In this document: one piece after another, positions 34,349-42,610 of the stretch
Layout: each line of letters begins with the position of its first letter
Numbering within the stretch: position 1 is the stretch's first letter
DNA from: Deltaproteobacteria bacterium
Lineage (GTDB): Bacteria > Desulfobacterota > DSM-4660 > Desulfatiglandales > B25-G16
DNA length: 50,294 nucleotides
Reading direction: 5' to 3'
Assembly: GCA_020351915.1 (NCBI GenBank)
Contig: CP070673.1
Location: forward strand, 4,669,105-4,719,398
Notes under the pieces: generated by a model
What the model was told of the DNA's origin: nothing
The model's input: the letters and a program-made list of their open reading frames with translations, nothing else
Databases searched by the model: none
Translations under genes and position numbers: made by a program

Positions 34349-36265
34349 TTATAGTTCGCCACCAACCCTCGCGCCTTCAGCGATTGCCTCCATGATATCG
34401 CGTGGCTCAACACAGTCCCCAATGGCATATAAGGCCGGAACCTTGCCTTTCAATGCTTCAGAGAGCCCGGTGTTCCCCCTGGAACCAGCGGCAAGCACGA
34501 TGGTATCTGCCTCAAGGGTTTGCCTCTTTCCTCCACTATCAATCAGCACCAAGCCCTCGTCGGTTATCTCCTCATAGCTTTTCACACCTGGTAGCAGGCG
34601 TACCCCTTTTTCCGATAACCTCCTCAAAAGGCGCTCCCTCGCCGTGGGACCTATTTTAGACGCCATCTCCGGCCCCCGCCGTGCAACTGTAATGCTTCTT
34701 CCCTTTTCAGCTAGGAAATCCGCGGTCTCGCAGCCGACGAGCTCGCCCCCAATTATCACTACCTTGTTCCCCACCTCTCTGCGCCGGTACAGCACGTCCT
34801 CGGCCAAAACGACATTGCTCCGATCTATCCCGGGTATCTCGGGGATGAAATAGGTAAGCCCTGTGGCGACTATGACGGCATCCGGCTTTTCTTTATCGAT
34901 AAATTCCGCATTCACTTCCTGATTAAGCCTCACAGTCACACCACTCTCTTCTACCTCGCGCACCAGATACCTAGCCAATTGTTGGATCTCTTGTTTATAG
35001 GGCGGAACCCCGGCGATCAGGAGTTGACCCCCTAATGAAGCTTCTTTCTCAAAGAGCATAGCCTCATGACCCCTCTCTGTTGCTCTCCTCGCCGCCTCCA
35101 TGCCAGCAGGTCCCCCACCGATAACAAAGACCTTCTTCGGTTTCTCCGTCGGCTTCATCTCAAGCTCCGTTTCTTTACCCACAAACGGGTTCACCGCACA
35201 CCGCACCACAGACCGTCCCACGGTCACTGTGTCCACGCAATTATTGCAGCTCAGACAGGGAATGATGTCTTCGGTCTTGCCCTGAGCAACCTTCTGCGGC
35301 CAGTATGGATCGGCAATGAGTTGCCTTCCAATGCCTATGAGATCGATCTTGCCGCGGGAGAGGATCTCCTCAGCAGCCTCCAGCGAGTTGATTCTCGCCA
35401 CACCGACGACGGGGATGCCAACCCTCTCTCTTATGGCTTCGGCCAGGGGAACATAGGTACCGGGGGGCGAATCGCCCAGGGGGCAGATATAGGGGAATGG
35501 GTCGGCAACCGACACACCGATCATATCGACGCCTGCCTTTTCCAATTCCACCGCATACTCAGCGCTGTCCTCAATAGTTATCCCATTGGACTGCCTGAAC
35601 TCATGGGCACCTAGGCGAACGGATATGGGAAAATCTTCTCCCAGGGCCTCTCGGGCGGAGTTGACCACGCCAATACCGAAGCGCATGCGGCGGTGCAGGT
35701 CGCCGCCATATTCATCGCCCCGTTGATTATAAAGGGGAGAGAAGAATTGATTGGGAAGATACCTATGCGCTAAATTGAAGTCCACGAAGTCAAATCCTGC
35801 CTCCTTTATCTTACCGGCAGCCAGCGCAAGCTTCTCAATGATCGCTTTGATCTCCTCAACCGTGAGTTCCCGCATATTTTCCCGTGCTGAGGGGGCAACC
35901 CGATCCCCGGTGATCTCATCCACCCCCAGCCCATAACCTCCCCACATACCGGCGGGGTACATGTTCCCATGCCACAGTTGAATACCTATTTTGGCCTTCT
36001 GCTCATGAACCAACGCCACCAAGGTGTCCCTCAGGCGAGCCACGAAGGAAGCGGCCGTGCCCCGACCTTCCCATGTTGCATCGGAGATGAAGGGGTCCGG
36101 GGTAATGGCAGCCGTCATGATGCATCCAACACCTCCCTTGGCTCGTTCGGCATAGAAGGCCAGCGCCCGTTTGCCCAGAAATCCCAGGTTCAAGTGCATT
36201 GCCGGCATTACAATCCTATTCTTAAGCTCCATTCCTCTGATCGTCACTGGCTCAAAAAGTTTCAC
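34349..36265 (-). CDS. Old Yellow Enzyme-type [4Fe-4S] flavoprotein with TMADH-like cluster spacing
   Basis: A 638-residue protein with an OYE TIM barrel, [4Fe-4S] linker and FAD/NAD(P) domain. The cluster motif is CLSCNNC, then twelve residues, then C, the 2-2-12 spacing I recall for trimethylamine dehydrogenase. The other OYE-type protein here has FadH-like 2-3-11 spacing. The C-terminal part has VFVIGGGPAGMEAARRA and VVIIGGELVGCETADFLA. Start is GTG at 36265 with GGAGGT upstream. It lies 27 bases before the split molybdoenzyme and is probably co-transcribed with it. It likely reduces an enoate, dienoyl-CoA or cyclic enone with NAD(P)H, or oxidises an equivalent; the direction is unknown. 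Confidence 0.9.
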   Translation of the reverse strand: MKLFEPVTIRGMELKNRIVMPAMHLNLGFLGKRALAFYAERAKGGVGCIMTAAITPDPFISDATWEGRGTAASFVARLRDTLVALVHEQKAKIGIQLWHGNMYPAGMWGGYGLGVDEITGDRVAPSARENMRELTVEEIKAIIEKLALAAGKIKEAGFDFVDFNLAHRYLPNQFFSPLYNQRGDEYGGDLHRRMRFGIGVVNSAREALGEDFPISVRLGAHEFRQSNGITIEDSAEYAVELEKAGVDMIGVSVADPFPYICPLGDSPPGTYVPLAEAIRERVGIPVVGVARINSLEAAEEILSRGKIDLIGIGRQLIADPYWPQKVAQGKTEDIIPCLSCNNCVDTVTVGRSVVRCAVNPFVGKETELEMKPTEKPKKVFVIGGGPAGMEAARRATERGHEAMLFEKEASLGGQLLIAGVPPYKQEIQQLARYLVREVEESGVTVRLNQEVNAEFIDKEKPDAVIVATGLTYFIPEIPGIDRSNVVLAEDVLYRRREVGNKVVIIGGELVGCETADFLAEKGRSITVARRGPEMASKIGPTARERLLRRLSEKGVRLLPGVKSYEEITDEGLVLIDSGGKRQTLEADTIVLAAGSRGNTGLSEALKGKVPALYAIGDCVEPRDIMEAIAEGARVGGEL

Positions 36266-36857
36266 ATGACACCTCCACGCTAGCTTTTCTCATTTACGTT
36301 CCTCAGATTTGACCACCGGGCCTGAGCCTGTTGCCACGCTTGTCGGCATACTCGCCAGGCACATTCAAATATCTCTCTTACCTTATAGGTTTAAGCTCCT
36401 ATCCAGAGAGAATCATTCATAGGGATCTGGATAAACAAGCCGCTCAAACAATAGAATTGAGGGGACTCCGCGGGAGACAGAGGAGAGTAAGACTGATCTT
36501 TCTTCGAGACCCCCGTCAGCTCAATTCTGTTGATTTCTCTTTTCCCTGGCTCTGTCAAGAAAATCAGATACTTACCGCGGCCTTCGGCTTCTTGATACAG
36601 GGGACAAGGCCGAGGCCCCTCCACAGTCCGGACGGTGAATCATTGTTGTAGCGGCTGCTACCAATTCCTCAATCATCTCCGCCTCAACAGCATCCTTTCA
36701 GGACGGTTCAGGATCAAAAAACAGGATAACTGTATCGAATTGGATTTTTGCGGAGCAATAATCCGACGAAAATGGGGAAAGATCTCTCTGCTCTTCCCGT
36801 TACACCGAAGGGGGATTGGGCATCAATTGCGAAAAAGGGAATACCCCATTTCCCGGA
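36266..36857. other. Intergenic gap between the redox block and the CoA-pathway block
   Basis: About 590 bases without a convincing gene. It separates the last gene of the beta-oxidation run (SDR at 36858) from the first gene of the redox block (OYE-type at 36265), so it should hold the promoter of the latter. Short frames on both strands lack ribosome sites and recognisable families. No T-tailed hairpin was seen after the SDR stop. Confidence 0.4.
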
Positions 36858-37619
36858 TCAATAAACCACAGAGGTAAGTCCACCATCTACAACAATGCTT
36901 GAACCTGTAACATAGGTTGAAGCATCGGATGCCAGAAACACAACCGCACCCACGAGTTCTTCGGGTTCACCGTAGCGACCCAAAGGAACCTTGGCCAACA
37001 TCTCAGGACGCGAGTCATAAAAAGGCACAACTGCCTCAGTTGCCATTAGCCCCGGCACAAGAGCATTGACTCGTACATTATAGGGGGCCAGGACCGTTGC
37101 CAGAGTCTGGGTGAGGCTGATAATACCCGCCTTGGTAGCTCCATAAGAGGCGTTGATCGAATAGGAACCACAGCCAGCCACAGAGGAAAGGTTGATAATG
37201 CTTCCATTTTTTTGTCGTTGCATGATCTTGCCTACTGCCTGACTGAACAAAAACACGCTCGTCAAGTTCTCCTTGATAATCGCCTCCCAACCCCTTTCGG
37301 TTAGTTCCAGGGCGTGCTTCTCAAAATGACCACCGGCATTATTGACCAGAATGTCGATTCCTCGAAATTCTTCCACCACCTTCGCTATCATACCAGCTAT
37401 TTGCTCGCCTTCACGTACATCTGTAGAAACGGCCAGGGCCTTTGATCCTGAGGATCTGATCTCTTCTGCCACAGCCTCGATTTTTTCGACTGTTCGAGCA
37501 CAAATGGCCACATCAGCTCCAGCCCGGGCGAGGCCCAAAGCCATTGCCTTGCCCAGCCCAGCCCCCGCTCCGGTTACAATTGCAACCTTGCCTCCTAGGT
37601 CAAATAGTCCCAAACCCAA
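36858..37619 (-). CDS. SDR-family oxidoreductase (FabG-like)
   Basis: A 253-residue classical short-chain dehydrogenase. The cofactor motif is TGAGAGLGKAMALG (about 16-29), followed by NNAG (about 92-95), catalytic serine in NLSSVAG, and YGATK with the catalytic tyrosine and lysine. The C terminus YVTGSSIVVDGGLTSVVY is typical. The arginine after the first strand (CARTVEK) suggests NADP preference, which is inference. It follows the beta-oxidation genes, so it probably oxidises or reduces a hydroxy/keto intermediate of the same pathway. Confidence 0.9.
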   Translation of the reverse strand: MGLGLFDLGGKVAIVTGAGAGLGKAMALGLARAGADVAICARTVEKIEAVAEEIRSSGSKALAVSTDVREGEQIAGMIAKVVEEFRGIDILVNNAGGHFEKHALELTERGWEAIIKENLTSVFLFSQAVGKIMQRQKNGSIINLSSVAGCGSYSINASYGATKAGIISLTQTLATVLAPYNVRVNALVPGLMATEAVVPFYDSRPEMLAKVPLGRYGEPEELVGAVVFLASDASTYVTGSSIVVDGGLTSVVY

Positions 37620-37690
37620 CTGCCCTTACCTCCTAACTGAGACGGAGCGATCTTCGGATCCTTCAGGACCCTTTGCTTGTTGCCAGCACC

Positions 37691-37980
37691 TTACAGAAGT
37701 GTCCTTGCGATAATCACCCTTTGTATCTCCTTGGTTTCCTCATGTATTTCAATGATCTTTGCATCCCGATAGAAGCGTTCAACCTCATATTCCTTCTGTG
37801 TTCACAGCCGCCGTGAATCTGTACCACCTCCTCTGCCACACGAACACCTGTTTTCCCGGCAAACAACTTGGCCATTGCTGTGAGTGTAGGATCAGGCTCT
37901 GCTTTGTCGGCCTTGAACGTCGCTTCATAGCCGAGATCTTGGGATACCTCGAATTTCTCCACGAAATAATCTCTCACCAC
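37691..37980 (-). pseudogene. C-terminal remnant of an acyl-CoA dehydrogenase, frameshifted
   Basis: The minus strand encodes LTAMAKLFAGKTGVRVAEEV then VQIHGGC, the characteristic C-terminal helix of acyl-CoA dehydrogenases. After a one-base shift near 37800 it continues EYEVERFYRDAKIIEIHEET to RTLL and a TAA at 37691. Only about 100 of roughly 380 residues remain, so the FAD-binding N-terminal domains are gone. It sits directly after the enoyl-CoA hydratase stop codon, where an intact dehydrogenase once completed the operon. Confidence 0.8.
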
Positions 37981-38036
37981 GACACGGGATTTCAGTTGCG
38001 CCAGCGGCTCCTCTCTGAGCTCTCTCTATTTTTTCT

Positions 38037-38819
38037 CTATTTACACTTATATTCTGGTTTTCTTTTCTCCAGAAAAGCCCGCGCCCCCTCCTTCATGTCT
38101 TCAGAGCTCGCGAGGTTTGCCCATAAATCAGATTCCAGTTCCAGGCCTTGTTCGAGGGAAAGATCCCTGGTCCGATTTAAAACCCTCTTGGCTGCTGCCA
38201 CCGCCAGTGGACCTCTCTTCATGATCTTGGCTGCAAGTTCCAGAGCAGCATCCATGGCCTTTCCCGGTGGTACTACTTTTTCTACCAAACCCATGTTCAA
38301 TGCCTCGGTTGCATCAATCATGTCTCCCGTGTAAATCAGCTCTTTTAGTTTACCCAGAGGAATGCTATACAGGGCACGCTTGGTCCCACCGTTCCCGGGA
38401 AAAACTGACAGGCTGACCTCAGGGAACCCCAGTTTGGCAGTTTCTTCAGCACACCGGATATCGCAGCAAAGGGCCAGTTCCAGACCACCGCCCAAACAAT
38501 ACCCATGGATGGCGGCAATGACCGGCCAGACAAAATGCTCCACGATGCTATAGGTCTGGTGACTCCTGGAAAGGCGCCTCTTGGCCGTATCCGGGTTCAA
38601 TTCCAGAAATGCCTTTATATCGGCTCCAGCGGCAAAGGCCTTATCTCCGGCGCCGTGCAGAATGACGGCCCGGATCTCCCCTCTACGATCATCCAACTCC
38701 ATGAATATCTCACCTATATCCTCCTTAGTGGCTACATCCAGGGCATTCATGGGCGGATGATCAATAGTGACTATCGCCACCTGGTCTCTAATCTCGTAAC
38801 GTGTTAGCCCTTGGGTCAT
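38037..38819 (-). CDS. Enoyl-CoA hydratase/isomerase family protein
   Basis: A 260-residue crotonase-fold protein. The oxyanion-hole segments are AFAAGADIKAF (about 61-71) and HGYCLGGGLELA (about 105-116). Both catalytic glutamates of true hydratases are present, E114 in GGGLELA and E134 in GFPEVSL, 20 residues apart as in rat hydratase. Hydration of a 2-enoyl-CoA is therefore the likely reaction. It starts immediately after the stop of the 3-hydroxyacyl-CoA dehydrogenase gene, so the two should be co-translated. A 196-base piece is duplicated at 26441-26636. Confidence 0.92.
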   Translation of the reverse strand: MTQGLTRYEIRDQVAIVTIDHPPMNALDVATKEDIGEIFMELDDRRGEIRAVILHGAGDKAFAAGADIKAFLELNPDTAKRRLSRSHQTYSIVEHFVWPVIAAIHGYCLGGGLELALCCDIRCAEETAKLGFPEVSLSVFPGNGGTKRALYSIPLGKLKELIYTGDMIDATEALNMGLVEKVVPPGKAMDAALELAAKIMKRGPLAVAAAKRVLNRTRDLSLEQGLELESDLWANLASSEDMKEGARAFLEKRKPEYKCK

Positions 38820-39695
38820 TTAAGCCCCCTTTTGTGTACCGTCATCGGTGTACTCATACCAGCCCCTGCCGGTCTTTCGCCCCAGTTGTCCGGCCTTGAC
38901 CTTACGCCGTAATAGCTGGGGAGGATAATAGCGCATATCCTTGCTTTCCTCATAGATGGCCGTCAGTGCGCCATACGATACGTCCAACCCCACCAGATCT
39001 CCTGTCTCAAAGGGACCCATCCTCCTGCCAAAGGCCAGCCGCACCCCCTTGTCAATATCCGCCACAGCTCCTATACCCTGTTCTACCAGACGAATGGCCT
39101 CAACATAGCTGACCAGATTGATTCGATTCAGGAGAAACCCTGGCACATCACTTTCCACCCGGATGGGTTCCTTACCCAATCTTCCGATAAAATCCATACC
39201 CCGCTGCATAGTCTCTTCAGCGGTACCGACCCCCCTTACCACCTCCACTGCCTGCATCATGGGTACCGGATTGAAGAAATGGAGGCCCAGCACCTTTTCT
39301 GGACGTTTCGTCATCGCTGCAAGCTCGGTGATAGGGATGGCAGAGGTGTTGCTGGCCAGCAGAGCATCTGGCTTGCAGGCCTCATCCAGTTTCCTGAATA
39401 TCTCCTGCTTCACATCCATCTTTTCAAACACAACCTCAATGGCCATGTTAGCCTCTGAGGCACGGGAAAAATCAGTGATCGTTTCAATACGAGCCATGAT
39501 AATTTCCCTGTCCTCGGAGAGCTTTCCCTTTTCAATGAATTTATCCACCGACCAGGCGATGTTTTTCATCCCCTTATCTATCGGCTCCTGGCTGATATCG
39601 TTTAAGATCACCTGAATGCCGGACTGTGCGCATACTTGGGCTATACCGCTCCCCATGAGACCGGCACCAACGATAAAAATTCTATCAATGCTCAT
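38820..39695 (-). CDS. 3-hydroxyacyl-CoA dehydrogenase (HBD type)
   Basis: A 291-residue NAD-dependent dehydrogenase from the ATG at 39695, which has GGAGGG six bases upstream; an earlier start at 39758 would overlap the neighbour. The NAD motif is IFIVGAGLMGSGIAQVCAQS (6-25). The catalytic serine/histidine/asparagine region is seen in LLASNTSAIPITEL and LHFFNPVPMMQAVEVV, with the histidine and asparagine in place. The C-terminal dimerisation domain contains GRRMGPFETGDLVGLDV. It oxidises a 3-hydroxyacyl-CoA to the 3-oxoacyl-CoA, the step after the hydratase encoded next to it. Confidence 0.93.
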   Translation of the reverse strand: MSIDRIFIVGAGLMGSGIAQVCAQSGIQVILNDISQEPIDKGMKNIAWSVDKFIEKGKLSEDREIIMARIETITDFSRASEANMAIEVVFEKMDVKQEIFRKLDEACKPDALLASNTSAIPITELAAMTKRPEKVLGLHFFNPVPMMQAVEVVRGVGTAEETMQRGMDFIGRLGKEPIRVESDVPGFLLNRINLVSYVEAIRLVEQGIGAVADIDKGVRLAFGRRMGPFETGDLVGLDVSYGALTAIYEESKDMRYYPPQLLRRKVKAGQLGRKTGRGWYEYTDDGTQKGA

Positions 39696-39747
39696 TGTGT
39701 TCCCTCCGTATTCGAAAAATTTCCCGAACGGGTTGATTTTCCCTTTC

Positions 39748-40899
39748 CTAAATCCCAAGTGCCCTAGCTACAGCCAGATAGTTCATCTCGGAAGTACCTT
39801 CGGTGATATTTAACATCTTAGCATCCCTCCATATTCGCTCAATAGGGTACTCCTTCATATAGCCATATCCTCCATGAAGGGCAACCGCATCCAGCATCAA
39901 TTGCTGCAAAGTCTCTGTAGCCCAGACCTTCACCATGCAGGCCTCTTTCATGCAGTCTAGACCCTGATCATACAACCAGGCAGCACGATAGGTCATAGTC
40001 CGCATTATGTCTACATTGATGGCCATATTTACTAGTTTGAATGTATTTACCTGAAATTTGGCAATCGGCTTCCCAAACTGGACCCTCTCATGGGCATATC
40101 TAAAAATTATGTCGTATGCTGCCTGAGCAAGGCCCGTCGACCTTGCTCCATAAGAGATCCTTCCGGCTTTCAGCGTTGCCAATACCTGAGAAAGTCCCTC
40201 CCCCTCTTTCCCTATCAGGTTTTCCTGAGGGACCCTAACATCCTCAAAGAACAATTGTGCGGTCTCGTGAGAAAGATTCCCTGACTTTTTCAATTTTGAG
40301 GCGGAATAACCTGGAGAACCTTTCTCCATGATAATTAGGCTTATTCCCTCTCCCCTCTTTTTCACCTCTTTCGGATCAGTAGTATAGCAGGCAACCGGGA
40401 GAAAATCACAGAATGTACCATTACTTATGAACATCTTGCTTCCATTTATGACATAGTCACTACCATTCTTGACTGCTCGTGTCTTCATGGCAATGGCATC
40501 TGAACCGGCATCAGCCTCAGTCAAGCCAAAGGCAGCAATCTTTGTCCCCTTGATGGCTGGAACCAGAAATTTCTGTTTCAATTCCTCAGTTCCGTATTCA
40601 TTGAGGGCCCTTGTACCGAGTCCGGAATGGGTGGTGCTAACCGCTCCTGCAATCCCGGCGCACACCTTATTCAATTCCTCAATTAAGATACACTCTGTAA
40701 CCTTATCTGCTTCCGCGCCCCCATATTTCTCTGGATAGGTGATACCCAAATATCCGAGTTCCCCCATCTTCGGAAACAGTTCTAGTGGAGTTGTTTCATT
40801 CTCCTCTGCCGCATCTATCAAAGGTGTAATCTCGGATTCGGCAAAATTTCGGATCTGATCCCTAAATATCTTCTGTTCTTCTGAAAGTGCGAAATCCAT
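39748..40899 (-). CDS. Acyl-CoA dehydrogenase
   Basis: A 383-residue acyl-CoA dehydrogenase. The FAD-binding signatures are FGLTEADAGSDAIAMKTRAV (about 124-143) and FISNGTFCDFLPVACYT. The C-terminal helix IWRDAKMLNITEGTSEMNYL contains E367 at the position of the MCAD-type catalytic base (E-G-T-S). It introduces the alpha,beta double bond that the downstream hydratase acts on, passing electrons to an ETF. It lies between the DUF35-protein and the 3-hydroxyacyl-CoA dehydrogenase genes. Chain length or ring specificity is not readable. Confidence 0.92.
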   Translation of the reverse strand: MDFALSEEQKIFRDQIRNFAESEITPLIDAAEENETTPLELFPKMGELGYLGITYPEKYGGAEADKVTECILIEELNKVCAGIAGAVSTTHSGLGTRALNEYGTEELKQKFLVPAIKGTKIAAFGLTEADAGSDAIAMKTRAVKNGSDYVINGSKMFISNGTFCDFLPVACYTTDPKEVKKRGEGISLIIMEKGSPGYSASKLKKSGNLSHETAQLFFEDVRVPQENLIGKEGEGLSQVLATLKAGRISYGARSTGLAQAAYDIIFRYAHERVQFGKPIAKFQVNTFKLVNMAINVDIMRTMTYRAAWLYDQGLDCMKEACMVKVWATETLQQLMLDAVALHGGYGYMKEYPIERIWRDAKMLNITEGTSEMNYLAVARALGI

Positions 40900-40997
40900 A
40901 ATTTCCTCCCGAATGATTTCTTATTTCATTCCCGAGATTTTCGTCTTGGGGATACACCCATTCTGCACGTCTCTTTGGGCGTCATTGAGCTTCAGGC

Positions 40998-41414
40998 TTA
41001 TCCTGCTCTCTGAAGTTCATACGAAAACCTGTCATCAGGTAATCTCGCTGGCACTACTTCCAGCACCATACCTACCGCTATTTCATCCTCCTTAATATCC
41101 TTGCTCAGGGTGGCAAAGACTTTTATTCCCTTCTCAAACTCCGCTACTGCCAGAGTATAGGGTGCCTTGTCCTCAAAGCCCAGGGGGCCATAGTTCACCA
41201 CGCCATAGGTGAGGAGCTTTCCCCTTCCTTTGACTTGAGACCATTCCATAGCATTACTGAGACACTTTGGGCAGTCCACTTGAGGGGGGAAGTACATGGT
41301 CTCACACTTCTTGCACCTCGTTGCCATCACCTTCCCTTGCTCTAGGTAGGTTACGAAATCTGCTGCTTTGCTCTCTTTTGTGTGGTTCACAATCCCAAAC
41401 TTCTCGAAGCTCAT
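40998..41414 (-). CDS. DUF35 OB-fold zinc-ribbon protein, thiolase partner
   Basis: A 138-residue DUF35 protein. The rubredoxin-like zinc ribbon has cysteines 34, 37, 48 and 51 (CKKC...CPKC), followed by an OB fold (GRGKLLTYGVVNYGPLGFED). DUF35 proteins commonly bind thiolase-like or MaoC-like partners and handle CoA esters, as in steroid side-chain aldol lyases and HMG-CoA/acetoacetyl-CoA thiolase complexes. Its gene is four bases downstream of the thiolase-like gene, which supports a complex. The function in this pathway is inferred from that pairing. Confidence 0.9.
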   Translation of the reverse strand: MSFEKFGIVNHTKESKAADFVTYLEQGKVMATRCKKCETMYFPPQVDCPKCLSNAMEWSQVKGRGKLLTYGVVNYGPLGFEDKAPYTLAVAEFEKGIKVFATLSKDIKEDEIAVGMVLEVVPARLPDDRFSYELQRAG

Positions 41415-41418
41415 CCTC

Positions 41419-42564
41419 TTACCTCCTCAGAATGGTTACATTAGCATAGTGCCCGATGCCACCTATGTTATGTGCCAAACCTATTTCGGCATCCTTTACC
41501 TGAATCTCTTCGGCATCACCCCTGAGCTGTTTTACGACCGTTCTAATCTGTGAGCCTCCGGTTGCGCCAATAGGATGGCCTTTACAAAGAAGCCCTCCGT
41601 CTAGATTTACCGGGATCCTTCCTTCCAGGTATGTCTCCTCTTCCTCTACCAACCTGGGCCCTTCACCGGGCTTGGCAAAGCCCAGGTCTTCATAGGCTAT
41701 GATCTCAGCTATGGTAAAGCAGTCATGAACTTCGGCTACATCGATATCCCCCGGCCCCACACCAGCCATGGCATAGGCCTGCTTAGCCGCTTGTTGAGCG
41801 CAGATAAAGCTGGTAAAAGATTTTCTGCGGCTTACCCCGGTGTCACTCGCTGATCCCAATCCAGCAATCCAGACCGGGGTCTTCGCTACTGTTCTCGCTA
41901 CATCTCCCCGAGCCAATAGTATGCAGGAGGCACCATCTGCATTGGCACAGCAATCAAGCATCTTTAGCGGGCTCACGACGACCACTGATTCAAAGATATC
42001 CTCTAGGCTGAGTGCTTTTCTAAAGGTAGCCTTGGGGTTCTTGACGCTATAGGAGGAATTTTTAACCCGGACCTTTGCGAGTTGCTCTTCAGTGGTTCCG
42101 TACTGCGCCATGTGGGCCCGAGCATGCATTGCATACCCAGCAGGCATGGTCAAACCGAAGGAAGATTCCCATGTCACATCATAGGCCCTGCCCATCATCT
42201 CTGCCGCTTCACGAGAGGTCTGCCCAGACATCTTTTCTACGCCTATCACGGCCACGATCTTATAGAGACCGGACTTGATAAAGGACCACCCTGTCCTCAG
42301 TCCGGTACTGCCTGCAGCACAGGCATTCTCAATGAGAAACGTGGGTTGTGGATTAAGCCCTAGATACTCTGCAATTGGACTCTCGGCTGATCGCTGGTTA
42401 TCATACAGTGAAGAGCACACTATTGAAGCATCTATGTCTGTATGGCTAATATCCAAGCCCTCCATGGCCTCCTTAAAGCCTTCAAAAACCAACTCCTTGA
42501 TGGTCATCTCACACTTACGTGAAAAGCTGCTCTGACCAACCCCTACAATAGCAACATCTTCCAC
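41419..42564 (-). CDS. Thiolase-like (SCP-x/lipid-transfer type) protein
   Basis: A 381-residue thiolase-fold protein of the SCP-x branch. The nucleophile cysteine C82 lies in ENACAAGSTGLR. VAEVHDCFTIAEI supplies a conserved histidine, and CKGHPIGATGG near the C terminus carries the second catalytic cysteine/histidine block. Together with the DUF35 protein it probably carries out thiolytic or aldol-type cleavage or condensation of a branched or cyclic 3-oxoacyl-CoA. Enzymes with this pairing include Ltp-type aldolases as well as true thiolases, so the bond cleaved is not certain. Confidence 0.9.
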   Translation of the reverse strand: MEDVAIVGVGQSSFSRKCEMTIKELVFEGFKEAMEGLDISHTDIDASIVCSSLYDNQRSAESPIAEYLGLNPQPTFLIENACAAGSTGLRTGWSFIKSGLYKIVAVIGVEKMSGQTSREAAEMMGRAYDVTWESSFGLTMPAGYAMHARAHMAQYGTTEEQLAKVRVKNSSYSVKNPKATFRKALSLEDIFESVVVVSPLKMLDCCANADGASCILLARGDVARTVAKTPVWIAGLGSASDTGVSRRKSFTSFICAQQAAKQAYAMAGVGPGDIDVAEVHDCFTIAEIIAYEDLGFAKPGEGPRLVEEEETYLEGRIPVNLDGGLLCKGHPIGATGGSQIRTVVKQLRGDAEEIQVKDAEIGLAHNIGGIGHYANVTILRR

Positions 42565-42610
42565 TGGGACCCTCCTTTCTACCTCGACCTTCCTTGTTAA
42601 AGGTGAGAGC

